A stretch of 64,000 nucleotides of DNA from positions 124,001 to 188,000 of the forward strand of contig VTTJ01000010.1 in assembly GCA_008364785.1 (NCBI GenBank). Reading direction: 5' to 3'. This document shows, piece by piece, positions 51,875 to 59,909 of the stretch (its first letter is position 1; every line of letters begins with the position of its first letter). The position numbers and the translations under genes are program-made. Below the pieces are notes generated by a model. It worked only from the letters and a program-made list of their open reading frames with translations, ran no database searches and was not told where the DNA came from. The stretch comes from Bacillus sp. BGMRC 2118 (GTDB lineage: Bacteria; Bacillota; Bacilli; Bacillales; SA4).

Positions 51875-52923
51875 TGAAGAAGTTATTTACTCAACCGATG
51901 TTTCTAATTGGGTTCGTCATCATTGCGGGTCTACTAAGCTCCAGTTTTATCTACACAGCTGTTTATGATGATGTCGTACCACAGGATCGTTATATATATG
52001 ATGAAGATGGAAAGGTAGTAGAGTCTGCTCCGATTCCGCCAAGTAAGGACTTTTGGTTCGGTACCGATATGTTTGGATTTCATATGCTCCATAAAATGAT
52101 TATCGGGGCAAAGTATACGATATTAGCTGCGTTAGGGATTGCTTTATTACGTGTACTGGTAGCCATACCTATTGGGATTATTTTTAGCTCTTATTTAACG
52201 AAATATCGTAAGTATCTGAATGGATTCATTGATTCATTTCACTATATTCCGTTAACGTTAATCGCTTATTATATTCTATTTCCAGTGTTATGGATGCGTC
52301 CAGAAGGTTTTCTATATAGTTTTTCTGAGAGAATTTCAATCGAAGTGGTAGTGCTCACAGTTTTAGCTGTGCCGATTTTAGCGGTATTAATCAGTAATGA
52401 AAGTGCTGAAGTGATGAAAAAAGACTTTGTCACTAGTGCCCAAACCCTTGGAGCAAGCAAGTTTTTTATCATACGAAAGCACATACTCCCTCTAATGAAG
52501 GAAAAGTTTGTTATTGTATTTGGTCAACAAGTGGTCCAAGTTCTTCTCCTACTGTCACATCTAGGCTTAATGAAGCTATTCTTTGGGGGGACGGTCGTAT
52601 CGTTTGATCCCATGATGGGTGATCCACCAACGACACTCTCAATGGAATGGTCAGGACTTATTGGAGATGCGCAAAGGTTTATGAAAACAGCTATTTGGAT
52701 TCCATTCACACCAATCCTGTTCTTCGCGATTTCCATTTATGCTGTTAACCTTATGACAGAAGGATATACGAAAATCAGTAGTGGAGAAAGAAAACCAAAA
52801 CGAAGAAAACATAAAATGAAAGAAGTCCAAAACAAAGCCCCAAAAATGACCAACCAAAGCTTTGAACTCAAACACAAAGACAAAAACAAAAACAAAAACA
52901 GTTCACAATCACGGGCTGTATAA
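51871..52923 (+). CDS. ABC transporter permease, DppC/OppC-like, divergent
   Basis: A 350-residue partner of the upstream permease (ATGA overlap). Helix 1 is near the start, followed by an ectodomain with PPSKDFWFGTDMFGFHMLHKMIIGAKYTI, the usual DppC motif (GTDxxGrD-like, altered to GTDMFGFH). The EAA loop reads KKDFVTSAQTLGASKFFIIRKHILPLMK. The C-terminal 45 residues are a highly basic tail with KPKRRKHKMK and KDKNKNKN, not normal for DppC. The gene ends at a terminator; substrate and partner ATPase are unknown. Confidence 0.8.
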   Translation: MMKKLFTQPMFLIGFVIIAGLLSSSFIYTAVYDDVVPQDRYIYDEDGKVVESAPIPPSKDFWFGTDMFGFHMLHKMIIGAKYTILAALGIALLRVLVAIPIGIIFSSYLTKYRKYLNGFIDSFHYIPLTLIAYYILFPVLWMRPEGFLYSFSERISIEVVVLTVLAVPILAVLISNESAEVMKKDFVTSAQTLGASKFFIIRKHILPLMKEKFVIVFGQQVVQVLLLLSHLGLMKLFFGGTVVSFDPMMGDPPTTLSMEWSGLIGDAQRFMKTAIWIPFTPILFFAISIYAVNLMTEGYTKISSGERKPKRRKHKMKEVQNKAPKMTNQSFELKHKDKNKNKNSSQSRAV

Positions 52924-52936
52924 AGAAGGAAGTGTG

Positions 52937-52960
52937 ACCCAGCAAATGCTGGGTTTTTAT
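52937..52960 (+). terminator. Terminator after the permease pair
   Basis: ACCCAGC / GCTGGGT stem with loop AAAT, then TTTTTATT. Confidence 0.85.
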
Positions 52961-53191
52961 TATGTACGTGGTGCCAGGCACTTCCCGAATTTTGTCGAAT
53001 AAAAGTTATTCATATTGAACTTTTTGCTAGAAGTCTATATACTTAATTAGTTATAAAGAGACTTCAACAGTTGTATTGTAGACTGGTAATGATATAGAAT
53101 TTGGGATGTTAGTACCTGTCTTTTTTCCACAAAGGAATTTTCGATAGGGCTGAGGATGGTTATACTGGATAATGGTGAAGGACGTGAACGT

Positions 53192-53626
53192 ATGCAACAG
53201 ATGAATGGGATTCCTGTTCACATTACTTTTTCTAGTGATATTCAAGACCAGGATGAGAAGGTGCATTTTTCATTTGAGACAAATGGTCTATACTACATAA
53301 AGGATCAGAAAAGTTATTTATTGTTTGAGGAAAAATTAGAGGAGCAAGGTCCTGTTAAAACAACGGTACGCTTTGGGGCAGATGAAGCGTGGATTCGAAG
53401 AAGTGGTTCGGTTAATATGAGAATTCCGTTTAAGCTGCATCATGAGACAAAGGGGATTCATGAAACACCGCATATCAAATTAGAAGTAACGGCAACAACG
53501 GATGATATTTCCCATGATTGGGATGAACAACATCGTGCGGGGTTCTTTCGATTAACATATAGACTTAGTATGAGAGGCGAAGAAGTCGGAACATACTTTT
53601 TACAAATCGCATTTAAGGAGGAATAA
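53192..53626 (+). CDS. ywiB: YwiB family beta-barrel protein (DUF1934)
   Basis: 144 residues from ATG 53192, nine bases after AAGGA; an upstream in-frame GTG/ATG region (from 53156) lacks an RBS. The protein has alternating strands: IPVHITFSSDIQ, VHFSFETNGLYYIKDQKSYLLFEE, ETPHIKLEVTATTDDI and AGFFRLTYRLSMRGEEVGTYFLQIAFKEE, matching the calycin-like DUF1934 fold of YwiB. The function is unknown. Its stop overlaps the argS start (TAATG), so translation of the two is coupled, as in B. subtilis ywiB-argS. Confidence 0.88.
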   Translation: MQQMNGIPVHITFSSDIQDQDEKVHFSFETNGLYYIKDQKSYLLFEEKLEEQGPVKTTVRFGADEAWIRRSGSVNMRIPFKLHHETKGIHETPHIKLEVTATTDDISHDWDEQHRAGFFRLTYRLSMRGEEVGTYFLQIAFKEE

Positions 53627-53628
53627 TG

Positions 53629-55296
53629 ATGAACGTTGTAGATCAAGTAAAAGAACGATTGAAATCAGAAATTAAAGAAGCAGTTCTAAAGGCAGGACTG
53701 GCGAAGCTTGAGGAAATACCTGATGTCATTTTAGAACTACCGAAGGAGAAGGCACACGGTGATTATGCAACAAATATGGCAATGCAACTTGCTCGTGTAG
53801 CAAAAAAGGCACCTCGCACAATTGCAGAAGAGCTGGTAAGTAGCTTTGACAAATCAAAAGCTTCTATTGAAAAAATTGAAATTGCAGGTCCTGGATTCAT
53901 TAACTTCTATATGAATAACCGTTACCTTGCAGATTTAATTCCTACAATTGTTGATGCTGGAGATCGTTACGGTGAAACTCAATTAGGGAAAAACACGAAA
54001 GTGAATGTTGAGTTTGTATCAGCTAATCCAACAGGTGATCTTCATTTAGGACATGCTCGTGGTGCAGCAGTTGGTGACACATTAAGCAATATCCTTGCAA
54101 AGGCGGGATATGAAGTAACAAGAGAATATTACATAAATGATGCAGGTAACCAAATTAATAACTTAGCATTATCAGTAGAAGCACGTTATTTCCAAGCACT
54201 TGGGCAGGACAAGCCAATGCCGGAAGATGGCTATCATGGTGCAGATATTATTGAAATCGGAAAGCAACTGGCAAGTGAGTTCGGCGACGAGTATGCAAAT
54301 AAGTCAGATAAAGAACGTTATGACTTCTTCCGTTTGTACGGCTTAAAATATGAATTGAAAAAGCTACAAAAGGATTTAGATAGCTTCCGAGTTCCATTTG
54401 ATGTATGGTTTTCTGAAACATCGCTATACGAAAATGGAAAAATAGATGAAGCCCTTGCAAAGTTAAAAGAGCAGGGCATGATTTTTGAAGAAGAAGGTGC
54501 AACATGGTTGCGTTCTATGGATTATGGAGATGACAAAAACCGTGTATTAATTAAAAATGATGGCTCGTACACGTACTTAACTCCAGATATCGCCTACCAT
54601 AAGGATAAAATTGATCGTGGACATCATAAGCTAATTAACGTTTGGGGAGCAGACCACCACGGATATATCCCTCGTATGAAAGCGGCAATCCAATCGTTAG
54701 GGTACGGTGCAGATGTACTAGAAGTCGAAATCATTCAAATGGTTCAACTGTATCAAAATGGAGAAAAGGTAAAAATGTCAAAGCGTACAGGTAAAGCTGT
54801 TACACTTCGTGAGTTAATGGATGAAGTTGGAGTAGACGCGATGAGATACTTCTTTGCGATGAGAAGTGCAGACTCTCATATGGATTTTGACATGGACTTA
54901 GCTGTATCTAAATCAAATGAAAATCCTGTATATTATGCTCAATATGCACATGCGCGTATTTGCAGTATTTTACGACAAGGTGAAGAGATGAATCTTCAAG
55001 GCTCAGACTTAAATCTGGATCTGGTTACATCAGAAAAAGAGTTTGAATTACTGAAGAAGTTAGGGGAATTCCCGGCAGCTGTGGCAGAAGCAGCAGAAAA
55101 GCGCATGCCTCACAGAATTACAAACTATGTATTCGAATTAGCTTCAGCTCTTCATAGCTTCTACAATGCGGAAAAGGTATTAGATGCAGAAAAGCTTGAA
55201 TTAAGTAAGGTTCGATATGCATTAATGCAGGCTGTTCAAATCACCTTGAAAAATGCATTAACGTTAATTGGAGTTTCTGCTCCGGAAAAAATGTAA
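53629..55296 (+). CDS. argS: Arginyl-tRNA synthetase
   Basis: A class I synthetase of 555 residues that charges tRNA-Arg. ATG 53629 is chosen because GGAGG lies six bases upstream; ATG 53626 overlaps the ywiB stop. The N-terminal tRNA D-loop-binding domain is followed by VEFVSANPTGDLHLGHARGAAVGD (HIGH as HLGH), and KVKMSKRTGKAVTLRELMDEVG (KMSKR). The DALR anticodon domain ends with the typical terminal Met. No T-box precedes it. Confidence 0.97.
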   Translation: MNVVDQVKERLKSEIKEAVLKAGLAKLEEIPDVILELPKEKAHGDYATNMAMQLARVAKKAPRTIAEELVSSFDKSKASIEKIEIAGPGFINFYMNNRYLADLIPTIVDAGDRYGETQLGKNTKVNVEFVSANPTGDLHLGHARGAAVGDTLSNILAKAGYEVTREYYINDAGNQINNLALSVEARYFQALGQDKPMPEDGYHGADIIEIGKQLASEFGDEYANKSDKERYDFFRLYGLKYELKKLQKDLDSFRVPFDVWFSETSLYENGKIDEALAKLKEQGMIFEEEGATWLRSMDYGDDKNRVLIKNDGSYTYLTPDIAYHKDKIDRGHHKLINVWGADHHGYIPRMKAAIQSLGYGADVLEVEIIQMVQLYQNGEKVKMSKRTGKAVTLRELMDEVGVDAMRYFFAMRSADSHMDFDMDLAVSKSNENPVYYAQYAHARICSILRQGEEMNLQGSDLNLDLVTSEKEFELLKKLGEFPAAVAEAAEKRMPHRITNYVFELASALHSFYNAEKVLDAEKLELSKVRYALMQAVQITLKNALTLIGVSAPEKM

Positions 55297-55362
55297 GATC
55301 AATTAATGGGAAGTCTTATGATGCTAGAAACAGTGTTGTAAGTCTTCTCTTTTTTTGTTGTA

Positions 55363-55551
55363 GGCTGTTTTCGTATGGATTGTTGCTTGCTCGTAAAAAT
55401 CTCAGGAAGCCGAGATTTTTACTTTAGAATCTAGGTACTTCTATACATGAAGAAAGTTGCTCTTTTCTAATCCAACCTTGTTTTGCTTCTAAAACGGATT
55501 GTACACACAGAATAGGTGTACGAAAAGCAACAAAGTCTTAGAAAAGAGCCC
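55363..55551 (-). mobile_element. MITE copy 12
   Basis: 189 bp, reverse orientation, GGCTGTTTTCGTATGGATTG to GTCTTAGAAAAGAGCC. Flanks TTGTTGTA and CTGTAGTA match at 6 of 8. The element occupies the middle of the argS-permease gap; no purine riboswitch was found in the rest of this gap. Confidence 0.88.
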
Positions 55552-55685
55552 TGTAGTAAAAAATCATTACAACCGGAATTCTAAGCTATATTCAATAGGA
55601 GAAATTTCTGCTAAAATATTATCTTGTGGCTTTCATATTGGAAAGCGGGTAGGGAGAGGGCTAATTTAATAAAGGTAGTAACATC

Positions 55686-56987
55686 ATGAAAAACAATTGG
55701 TTTAATAGGCAATTTCAGCTTGAGGATAATAAGACAACCGCTAAACGAGAGATTATGGCAGGAGCAATCGGCTTTTTTACAACCGTCTACATTATTGCGG
55801 TCAATTCACTCATTTTATCTGAAGCTGGGATACCAATGGAAGGGGCAATCTTAGCAACAATTATTACATCAGTTATCGGTTGTTTGCTTATGGGCTTTTT
55901 TGCGAATGTACCCATTCTTCTAGTACCAGGGATGGGCATTAATGCTCTGTTTTCCTATACGATCGTCCAATCAATGGGACTATCATGGCAGGAGGCATTA
56001 GCTGTCGTATTTGTTTCTGGTATCATTTTTATGGTGGTTGCATTTTCGCGCTTTTCACAAACATTGAGTGATGCAATTCCTCATTCTTTAAAGGAAGCAA
56101 TTTCAGTTGGACTTGGACTGTTTTTAATCTTCCTAGGTCTGGAAAAGGGTGGAATTGTCGTAAAAGGGACAAATTCAATTATCCAGCTGGGTGATTTAGG
56201 AGAACCTTTAGTACTTGCAACAATCGTAACTTTTTTACTCGCGCTCATTTTGTTTATTCGTAATATACCAGGAAACTTCTTGATTACAATCATCTTGGGA
56301 ACATTGATTGGTTACTTATTTGGGATCATTGATTTCACTAAGACTGCTGGAGAGGAATTCTCGTTAGTTGATTATATGGAAGTATTCGGTGCGATGTCCT
56401 TCAGTAAAATTTTATCGTCCACATTTTGGATTGCAGTATTCTCACTAACGATGGTAATTGTTTTTGAAAATATTGGACTCGTACATGGACACGTAGCATC
56501 AATTGAGCGTAACGAAAAATTTGCTCGTGCATTTCAAATGAACTCAATCTCAGCCATGCTATCTGGAGTGTTCGGAACAAGCCCGACAGTATCTAGTGTT
56601 GAGAGTGCAGCAAGTATGACTGCAGGGGGAAGAACAGGGCTAACTGCGGTAACGACAGGACTTCTGTTTATGCTGTCAGTATTCTTCATACCTGTCATTA
56701 AGTTAATACCAAATAGTGCAATTGCGCCAATTTTAGTGATTATTGGTGGATTAATGCTTCAGAGTATTCGTAATCTTGACTTAGAGGATTTAACAGAGAG
56801 CTTTCCGGCAATTCTTATTATCGCGATGATTCCTTTTACTTACAGCATCGCGGATGGGATTGCAATTGGATTTATTTTATATCCAATTCTTAAGTTTGCA
56901 ACAGGTAAGAGGAAAGAGGTTTCATTGATATTACTTGTCATCGCAGCACTGTTTTTAATTAACTTTATATTACATGTGATGAGTTAA
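55686..56987 (+). CDS. NCS2/AzgA-type purine permease (guanine/hypoxanthine, PbuG-like)
   Basis: A 433-residue protein with about 13 helices. Family signatures are NRQFQLEDNKTTAKREIMAGAIGFFTTVYIIAVN at the start, FANVPILLVPGMGINALFSY (helix 3), SVGLGLFLIFLGL, VFENIGLVHGHV and FGTSPTVSSVESAASMTAGGRTGLTA (helix 10 substrate region). It would import hypoxanthine, guanine or adenine by proton symport. It is clearly AzgA/PbuG-like, but the exact purine is not decidable. Unlike pbuG in B. subtilis, no guanine riboswitch is upstream. Confidence 0.9.
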   Translation: MKNNWFNRQFQLEDNKTTAKREIMAGAIGFFTTVYIIAVNSLILSEAGIPMEGAILATIITSVIGCLLMGFFANVPILLVPGMGINALFSYTIVQSMGLSWQEALAVVFVSGIIFMVVAFSRFSQTLSDAIPHSLKEAISVGLGLFLIFLGLEKGGIVVKGTNSIIQLGDLGEPLVLATIVTFLLALILFIRNIPGNFLITIILGTLIGYLFGIIDFTKTAGEEFSLVDYMEVFGAMSFSKILSSTFWIAVFSLTMVIVFENIGLVHGHVASIERNEKFARAFQMNSISAMLSGVFGTSPTVSSVESAASMTAGGRTGLTAVTTGLLFMLSVFFIPVIKLIPNSAIAPILVIIGGLMLQSIRNLDLEDLTESFPAILIIAMIPFTYSIADGIAIGFILYPILKFATGKRKEVSLILLVIAALFLINFILHVMS

Positions 56988-57010
56988 GAAAGTTTTATTG
57001 GCTTAACCTA

Positions 57011-57054
57011 GAGGCACACCGGCCCGCGAAAAATGACTGGTGTGCCTTTTTTTA
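57011..57054 (+). terminator. Terminator after the purine permease
   Basis: GGCACACCGG pairs with CTGGTGTGCC across a 16-base loop, followed by TTTTTTTA. Confidence 0.85.
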
Positions 57055-57055
57055 T

Positions 57056-57208
57056 TGTTCTTTTCTAAAACTTTGTTGCTTTTCATACACTAATACTGTG
57101 TGTACAACCAGTTTTAAAAGCAAAGCAAGGTTGAATTAATGTATAGAATGTTCCAGATACTAAGGTAAAAATCCGGCTTTTGGGATTTTTACGAAAAGCA
57201 ACAAAGCC
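57056..57208 (+). mobile_element. MITE copy 13 (partly deleted)
   Basis: About 153 bp, forward orientation: TTCTTTTCTAAAACTTTGTT at the left, GGTAAAAATCCGGCTTTTGG and ACGAAAAGCAACAAAGCCC at the right. The left GGC and the last ~20 bp are altered or missing, and no target duplication is visible. Confidence 0.75.
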
Positions 57209-57296
57209 CATTTTTATAAGAGTGATGAAGATGCAATTAGGTCATACTTATAATAAGTCAAGAATTGAATGTACTAAATGGAAGGATGTTTGAAGA

Positions 57297-57473
57297 ATGA
57301 GAGAAGTGATTTTAGCCCTTTTAACAGGGGTTATTGTCGGGTTTTTATTTGCCTTATTACGCTTGCCAATACCGGCTCCACCAGCATTAGCAGGAGTAAC
57401 AGGGATTGTTGGTGTGTATATTGGATTTAAATTATTCATGTGGGTTTCACCCATGTTACCTTGGGTGAAATAA
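57297..57473 (+). CDS. XapX-domain small membrane protein (DUF1427)
   Basis: 58 residues, too short for most ORF cut-offs. MREVILALLTGVIVGFLFAL, then RLPIPAPPALAGVTGIVGVY and a last membrane piece: the pattern GxxxGxxFxxLxxPxPAPPxLxGxxGIxG is that of XapX proteins. Two helices flank the PIPAPP turn. AAGGA lies ten bases before the ATG, and a perfect terminator follows at once. The function is unknown. Confidence 0.82.
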   Translation: MREVILALLTGVIVGFLFALLRLPIPAPPALAGVTGIVGVYIGFKLFMWVSPMLPWVK

Positions 57474-57480
57474 CGTAAAA

Positions 57481-57511
57481 GTCCCTTCTCCTGACAGAGA
57501 AGGGATTTTTT
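57481..57511. terminator. Terminator between the XapX gene and uvsE
   Basis: GTCCCTTCTC / GAGAAGGGAT stem with a 6-base loop, then TTTTTTA; it may act for both converging genes. Confidence 0.88.
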
Positions 57512-58466
57512 ATTTCCATTCTATTGCTGCACCGCGAATCCTCTTAATGCCTCTTATGCTAGAGATATCCTCTACTAACTTAAGGGCAGCGCGATCCTTT
57601 TCCTTTGCTTCAATCATAATATCGAAGTCTTTCCCAATCGATTTTGCTACTTTTAGAAAGGGCATGATGAACTCTATGTCTACATAGTCAGCATGATGCC
57701 GGAATTGCTTTTCATTTTTAGGTGAGGAAATATGCACCTTTGGAATTAATCCGAAGTGATCCCATGTTTCGAACACAATGGGTAGAAGTTCTTCGATACT
57801 TTCTTCACAAAGATTAGCCATATGGTGGTGATAATCAAACAACAAAGGAATCGAATGAGTTTGACAAACAGAAAGTGTCTCCGCCGTAGTGTAAGTTTTA
57901 TCATCGTTTTCGAGTGTCATTCGAACTTTAACTTCTTTAGGCAATAATTGAATGTTATCGTTAAAGCGTTTAATGGCCTCTTGTTTGTCTCCATATGCCC
58001 CGCCTACATGAATGTTAATAAGTGAAGCCTCTAGGATATCCATACCCTTTAATAGGTTATAGTGATACTCCATATCTTTCACTGCATTTGTGGTAATGTG
58101 CTTTTTATCACTAGTGAAGAGCGTATACTGATTTGGGTGAAAACTGAGCCTTAGGTTATGTGCTTTTACAAATTCTCCGATTTCTATCAGTTCCTCTTTC
58201 AAGTCATTCATATAATCCCACTCTACTTCTGGATGTGTGGCAAGTGGAACAATAGAAGAGGAAAGGCGGTATAAATCAATTTCATGGGCAACATTATACA
58301 TTAATGCTCGTTTTGTGTTATGAAGGTTCAGTTTAGCAAGCCCCACTAATCGGGGAATTCTCTCTTCTTTCGTGAGTTTTTTCCAATTCGTAAAGGTGAT
58401 TGTTTTGGAAGGGGAGCTTTCCCACAAACTTAATGCTGTGGATACATACCCAAATCGAATTCTCAC
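57510..58466 (-). CDS. uvsE: UV DNA damage endonuclease
   Basis: A 318-residue TIM-barrel metalloenzyme (UVDE) that nicks DNA 5' to pyrimidine dimers and some other lesions, starting an excision pathway independent of UvrABC. It starts at GTG 58466 with GGAGG upstream: MRIRFGYVSTALSLWESSP. Conserved metal-site pieces are LRLSFHPNQYTLF, INIHVGGAYGDK, MTLENDDKTYT, PLLFDYHHHM and KVHISSPKN. MIEAKEKDRAALKL is near the end. It is 14 nt downstream of the cardiolipin synthase gene on the same strand, the order of ywjE-ywjD in B. subtilis. Confidence 0.94.
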   Translation of the reverse strand: MRIRFGYVSTALSLWESSPSKTITFTNWKKLTKEERIPRLVGLAKLNLHNTKRALMYNVAHEIDLYRLSSSIVPLATHPEVEWDYMNDLKEELIEIGEFVKAHNLRLSFHPNQYTLFTSDKKHITTNAVKDMEYHYNLLKGMDILEASLINIHVGGAYGDKQEAIKRFNDNIQLLPKEVKVRMTLENDDKTYTTAETLSVCQTHSIPLLFDYHHHMANLCEESIEELLPIVFETWDHFGLIPKVHISSPKNEKQFRHHADYVDIEFIMPFLKVAKSIGKDFDIMIEAKEKDRAALKLVEDISSIRGIKRIRGAAIEWK

Positions 58467-58480
58467 GTAACTGCCTCCAT

Positions 58481-59674
58481 TTATAGTAGTTTAGAAATAA
58501 GGGTAGAAAAGACTTCCTTCGCCCTTTGTAAAAGTGACCTGTTTTCCAGAAACTCAATTGTTACTTCCTCAGAAAAATCCATATCTCGGAGTAAGCTTTT
58601 TCGAACATCATCAATGAACAGTCTGTCTGTAATGATACAATTAATTTCATGATTTAAAAATAAGCTGCGTTTATCGAAATTTGCAGTTCCAATATCACAA
58701 ATTTCTCCATCCACCACAACAACCTTTGCGTGAAAAAAACCATAATAATATCTGTAAACATTGCAATTTGCTTGAAGAAGTGGCTTGAAATAAGGAATTG
58801 CTGCTTCTTTTACAAAAAGGTGGTCTGCCCTCATTGGCACGATAATATGAACCTGAACGCCTCTTTTAGCAGCCTGCAAAATTTCATTAAAAAGCTTTCG
58901 ACTTGGGATAAAGTAAGGAGTACCGATAATAATTTCGGATTTTGCCCCGCGTATTAACTCCATAAACACGTCTTGTAGATAGGTACCGTGTGTTGGCACG
59001 ATCTTATGTGAATGTTTTCCAGGTAAATGAGGCGGGAAATACGATTCATTATCAAAGACATTTTCCTTTGTTGCCTTTTTCCAGTCCTTTAAAAATTGCA
59101 TTTGTAAGTCTTGAACACCTTCTCCAGCTAACCGAAGGTGATAATCTCTCCAGTCCCCAAGCTTTGGATCTTGTCCAATATACTCTTTTCCGATATTAAA
59201 TCCACCGACATAGCCTATTTTTCCGTCAATGACCGCAATCTTTCGATGATTTCTTTCGTTAATCGAGTAAATAAGAAAAGGGGGTTTTGGAACATGACAA
59301 AAAGAAAAATGTACATCACTTTCTCTAAGCCTTTTAATCGTAGCCTTCGTTATATTCATGCTGCCAATTCGGTCTAATAGGAGCCTGACTTCGACACCCT
59401 GTTTTGCCTTTTCCATGAGGAGCTCTAAAAAGGTATGACTGATTTTATCATCTTTTACAATGTAAAATAAAATGTGGATATGCTTTTTAGCCTTTTTTAT
59501 TTCATGAAATAAATCATCATAAAGTTTTTGTCCTGTTATAAAGAGTGATATATCGCTTTTACGGGTAGGATAGCTTCGTTTTTTCATACGTTTTATATGA
59601 AAGAACCGGCCAAGTCTGTAATCAATTATCATCCATAAAAATATAATGAATAGAACAAGGAAGAAGATGGCCAT
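58481..59674 (-). CDS. clsB: Cardiolipin synthase-type phospholipase D family enzyme (ClsB/YwjE)
   Basis: The 397 residues have one N-terminal membrane helix (FFLVLFIIFLWMIIDY) and two PLD catalytic motifs: HRKIAVIDGKIGYVGGFNIG and HAKVVVVDGEICDIGTANFDKRS (HxKxxxxD). It would condense two phosphatidylglycerols to cardiolipin at the membrane. Its length is that of YwjE rather than the 480-500-residue ClsA type, which has two helices. AGGAGG precedes the ATG. It is divergent from fadF and upstream of uvsE in one transcript. Confidence 0.92.
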   Translation of the reverse strand: MAIFFLVLFIIFLWMIIDYRLGRFFHIKRMKKRSYPTRKSDISLFITGQKLYDDLFHEIKKAKKHIHILFYIVKDDKISHTFLELLMEKAKQGVEVRLLLDRIGSMNITKATIKRLRESDVHFSFCHVPKPPFLIYSINERNHRKIAVIDGKIGYVGGFNIGKEYIGQDPKLGDWRDYHLRLAGEGVQDLQMQFLKDWKKATKENVFDNESYFPPHLPGKHSHKIVPTHGTYLQDVFMELIRGAKSEIIIGTPYFIPSRKLFNEILQAAKRGVQVHIIVPMRADHLFVKEAAIPYFKPLLQANCNVYRYYYGFFHAKVVVVDGEICDIGTANFDKRSLFLNHEINCIITDRLFIDDVRKSLLRDMDFSEEVTIEFLENRSLLQRAKEVFSTLISKLL

Positions 59675-59763
59675 TCATTAGCCTCCTAACGTCATCACAC
59701 ATACCTTGAACGCTAAAGAATAGTTTCCCCTAAAGATTTAAAACGATTCATGAATAAAATGTG

Positions 59764-59791
59764 TTGACTGAATGCTCATTCATATTATAAT
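59764..59791 (+). promoter_or_regulatory. Sigma-A promoter with overlapping FadR-like operator for fadF
   Basis: TTGACT (59764-59769) and TATAAT (59786-59791) are 16 bp apart. The spacer contains TGACTGAATGCTCATTCA (59765-59782), which matches the Bacillus FadR operator consensus TGAATGAMTANTCATTCA at 16 of 18 positions. A repressor bound there would block RNA polymerase until long-chain acyl-CoA releases it. Confidence 0.8.
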
Positions 59792-59909
59792 GGTAATATA
59801 GAAATAAAAATCTGAAAATTTATTACTGTTTAAATTGTTTGTTATGTAAGGGTTTCCTTTAGTAACAAAGTAATAAAGATTTGATTTTTTAAAAGGAAGG
59901 GGTTAAACG

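Noticed and set aside
52969..52990. GTGGTGCCAGGCACTTCCC as an operator
   Set aside because: It resembles a common dispersed Bacillus palindrome and is not positioned at a promoter; no second copy in the window supports a function.
53626..53628. ATG 53626 as the argS start
   Set aside because: It is only 3 bases from GGAGG and overlaps the ywiB stop; the next ATG at 53629 has better spacing. The difference is one residue.
55552..55685. Possible guanine riboswitch before the purine permease
   Set aside because: The conserved purine-aptamer core sequences are not present.
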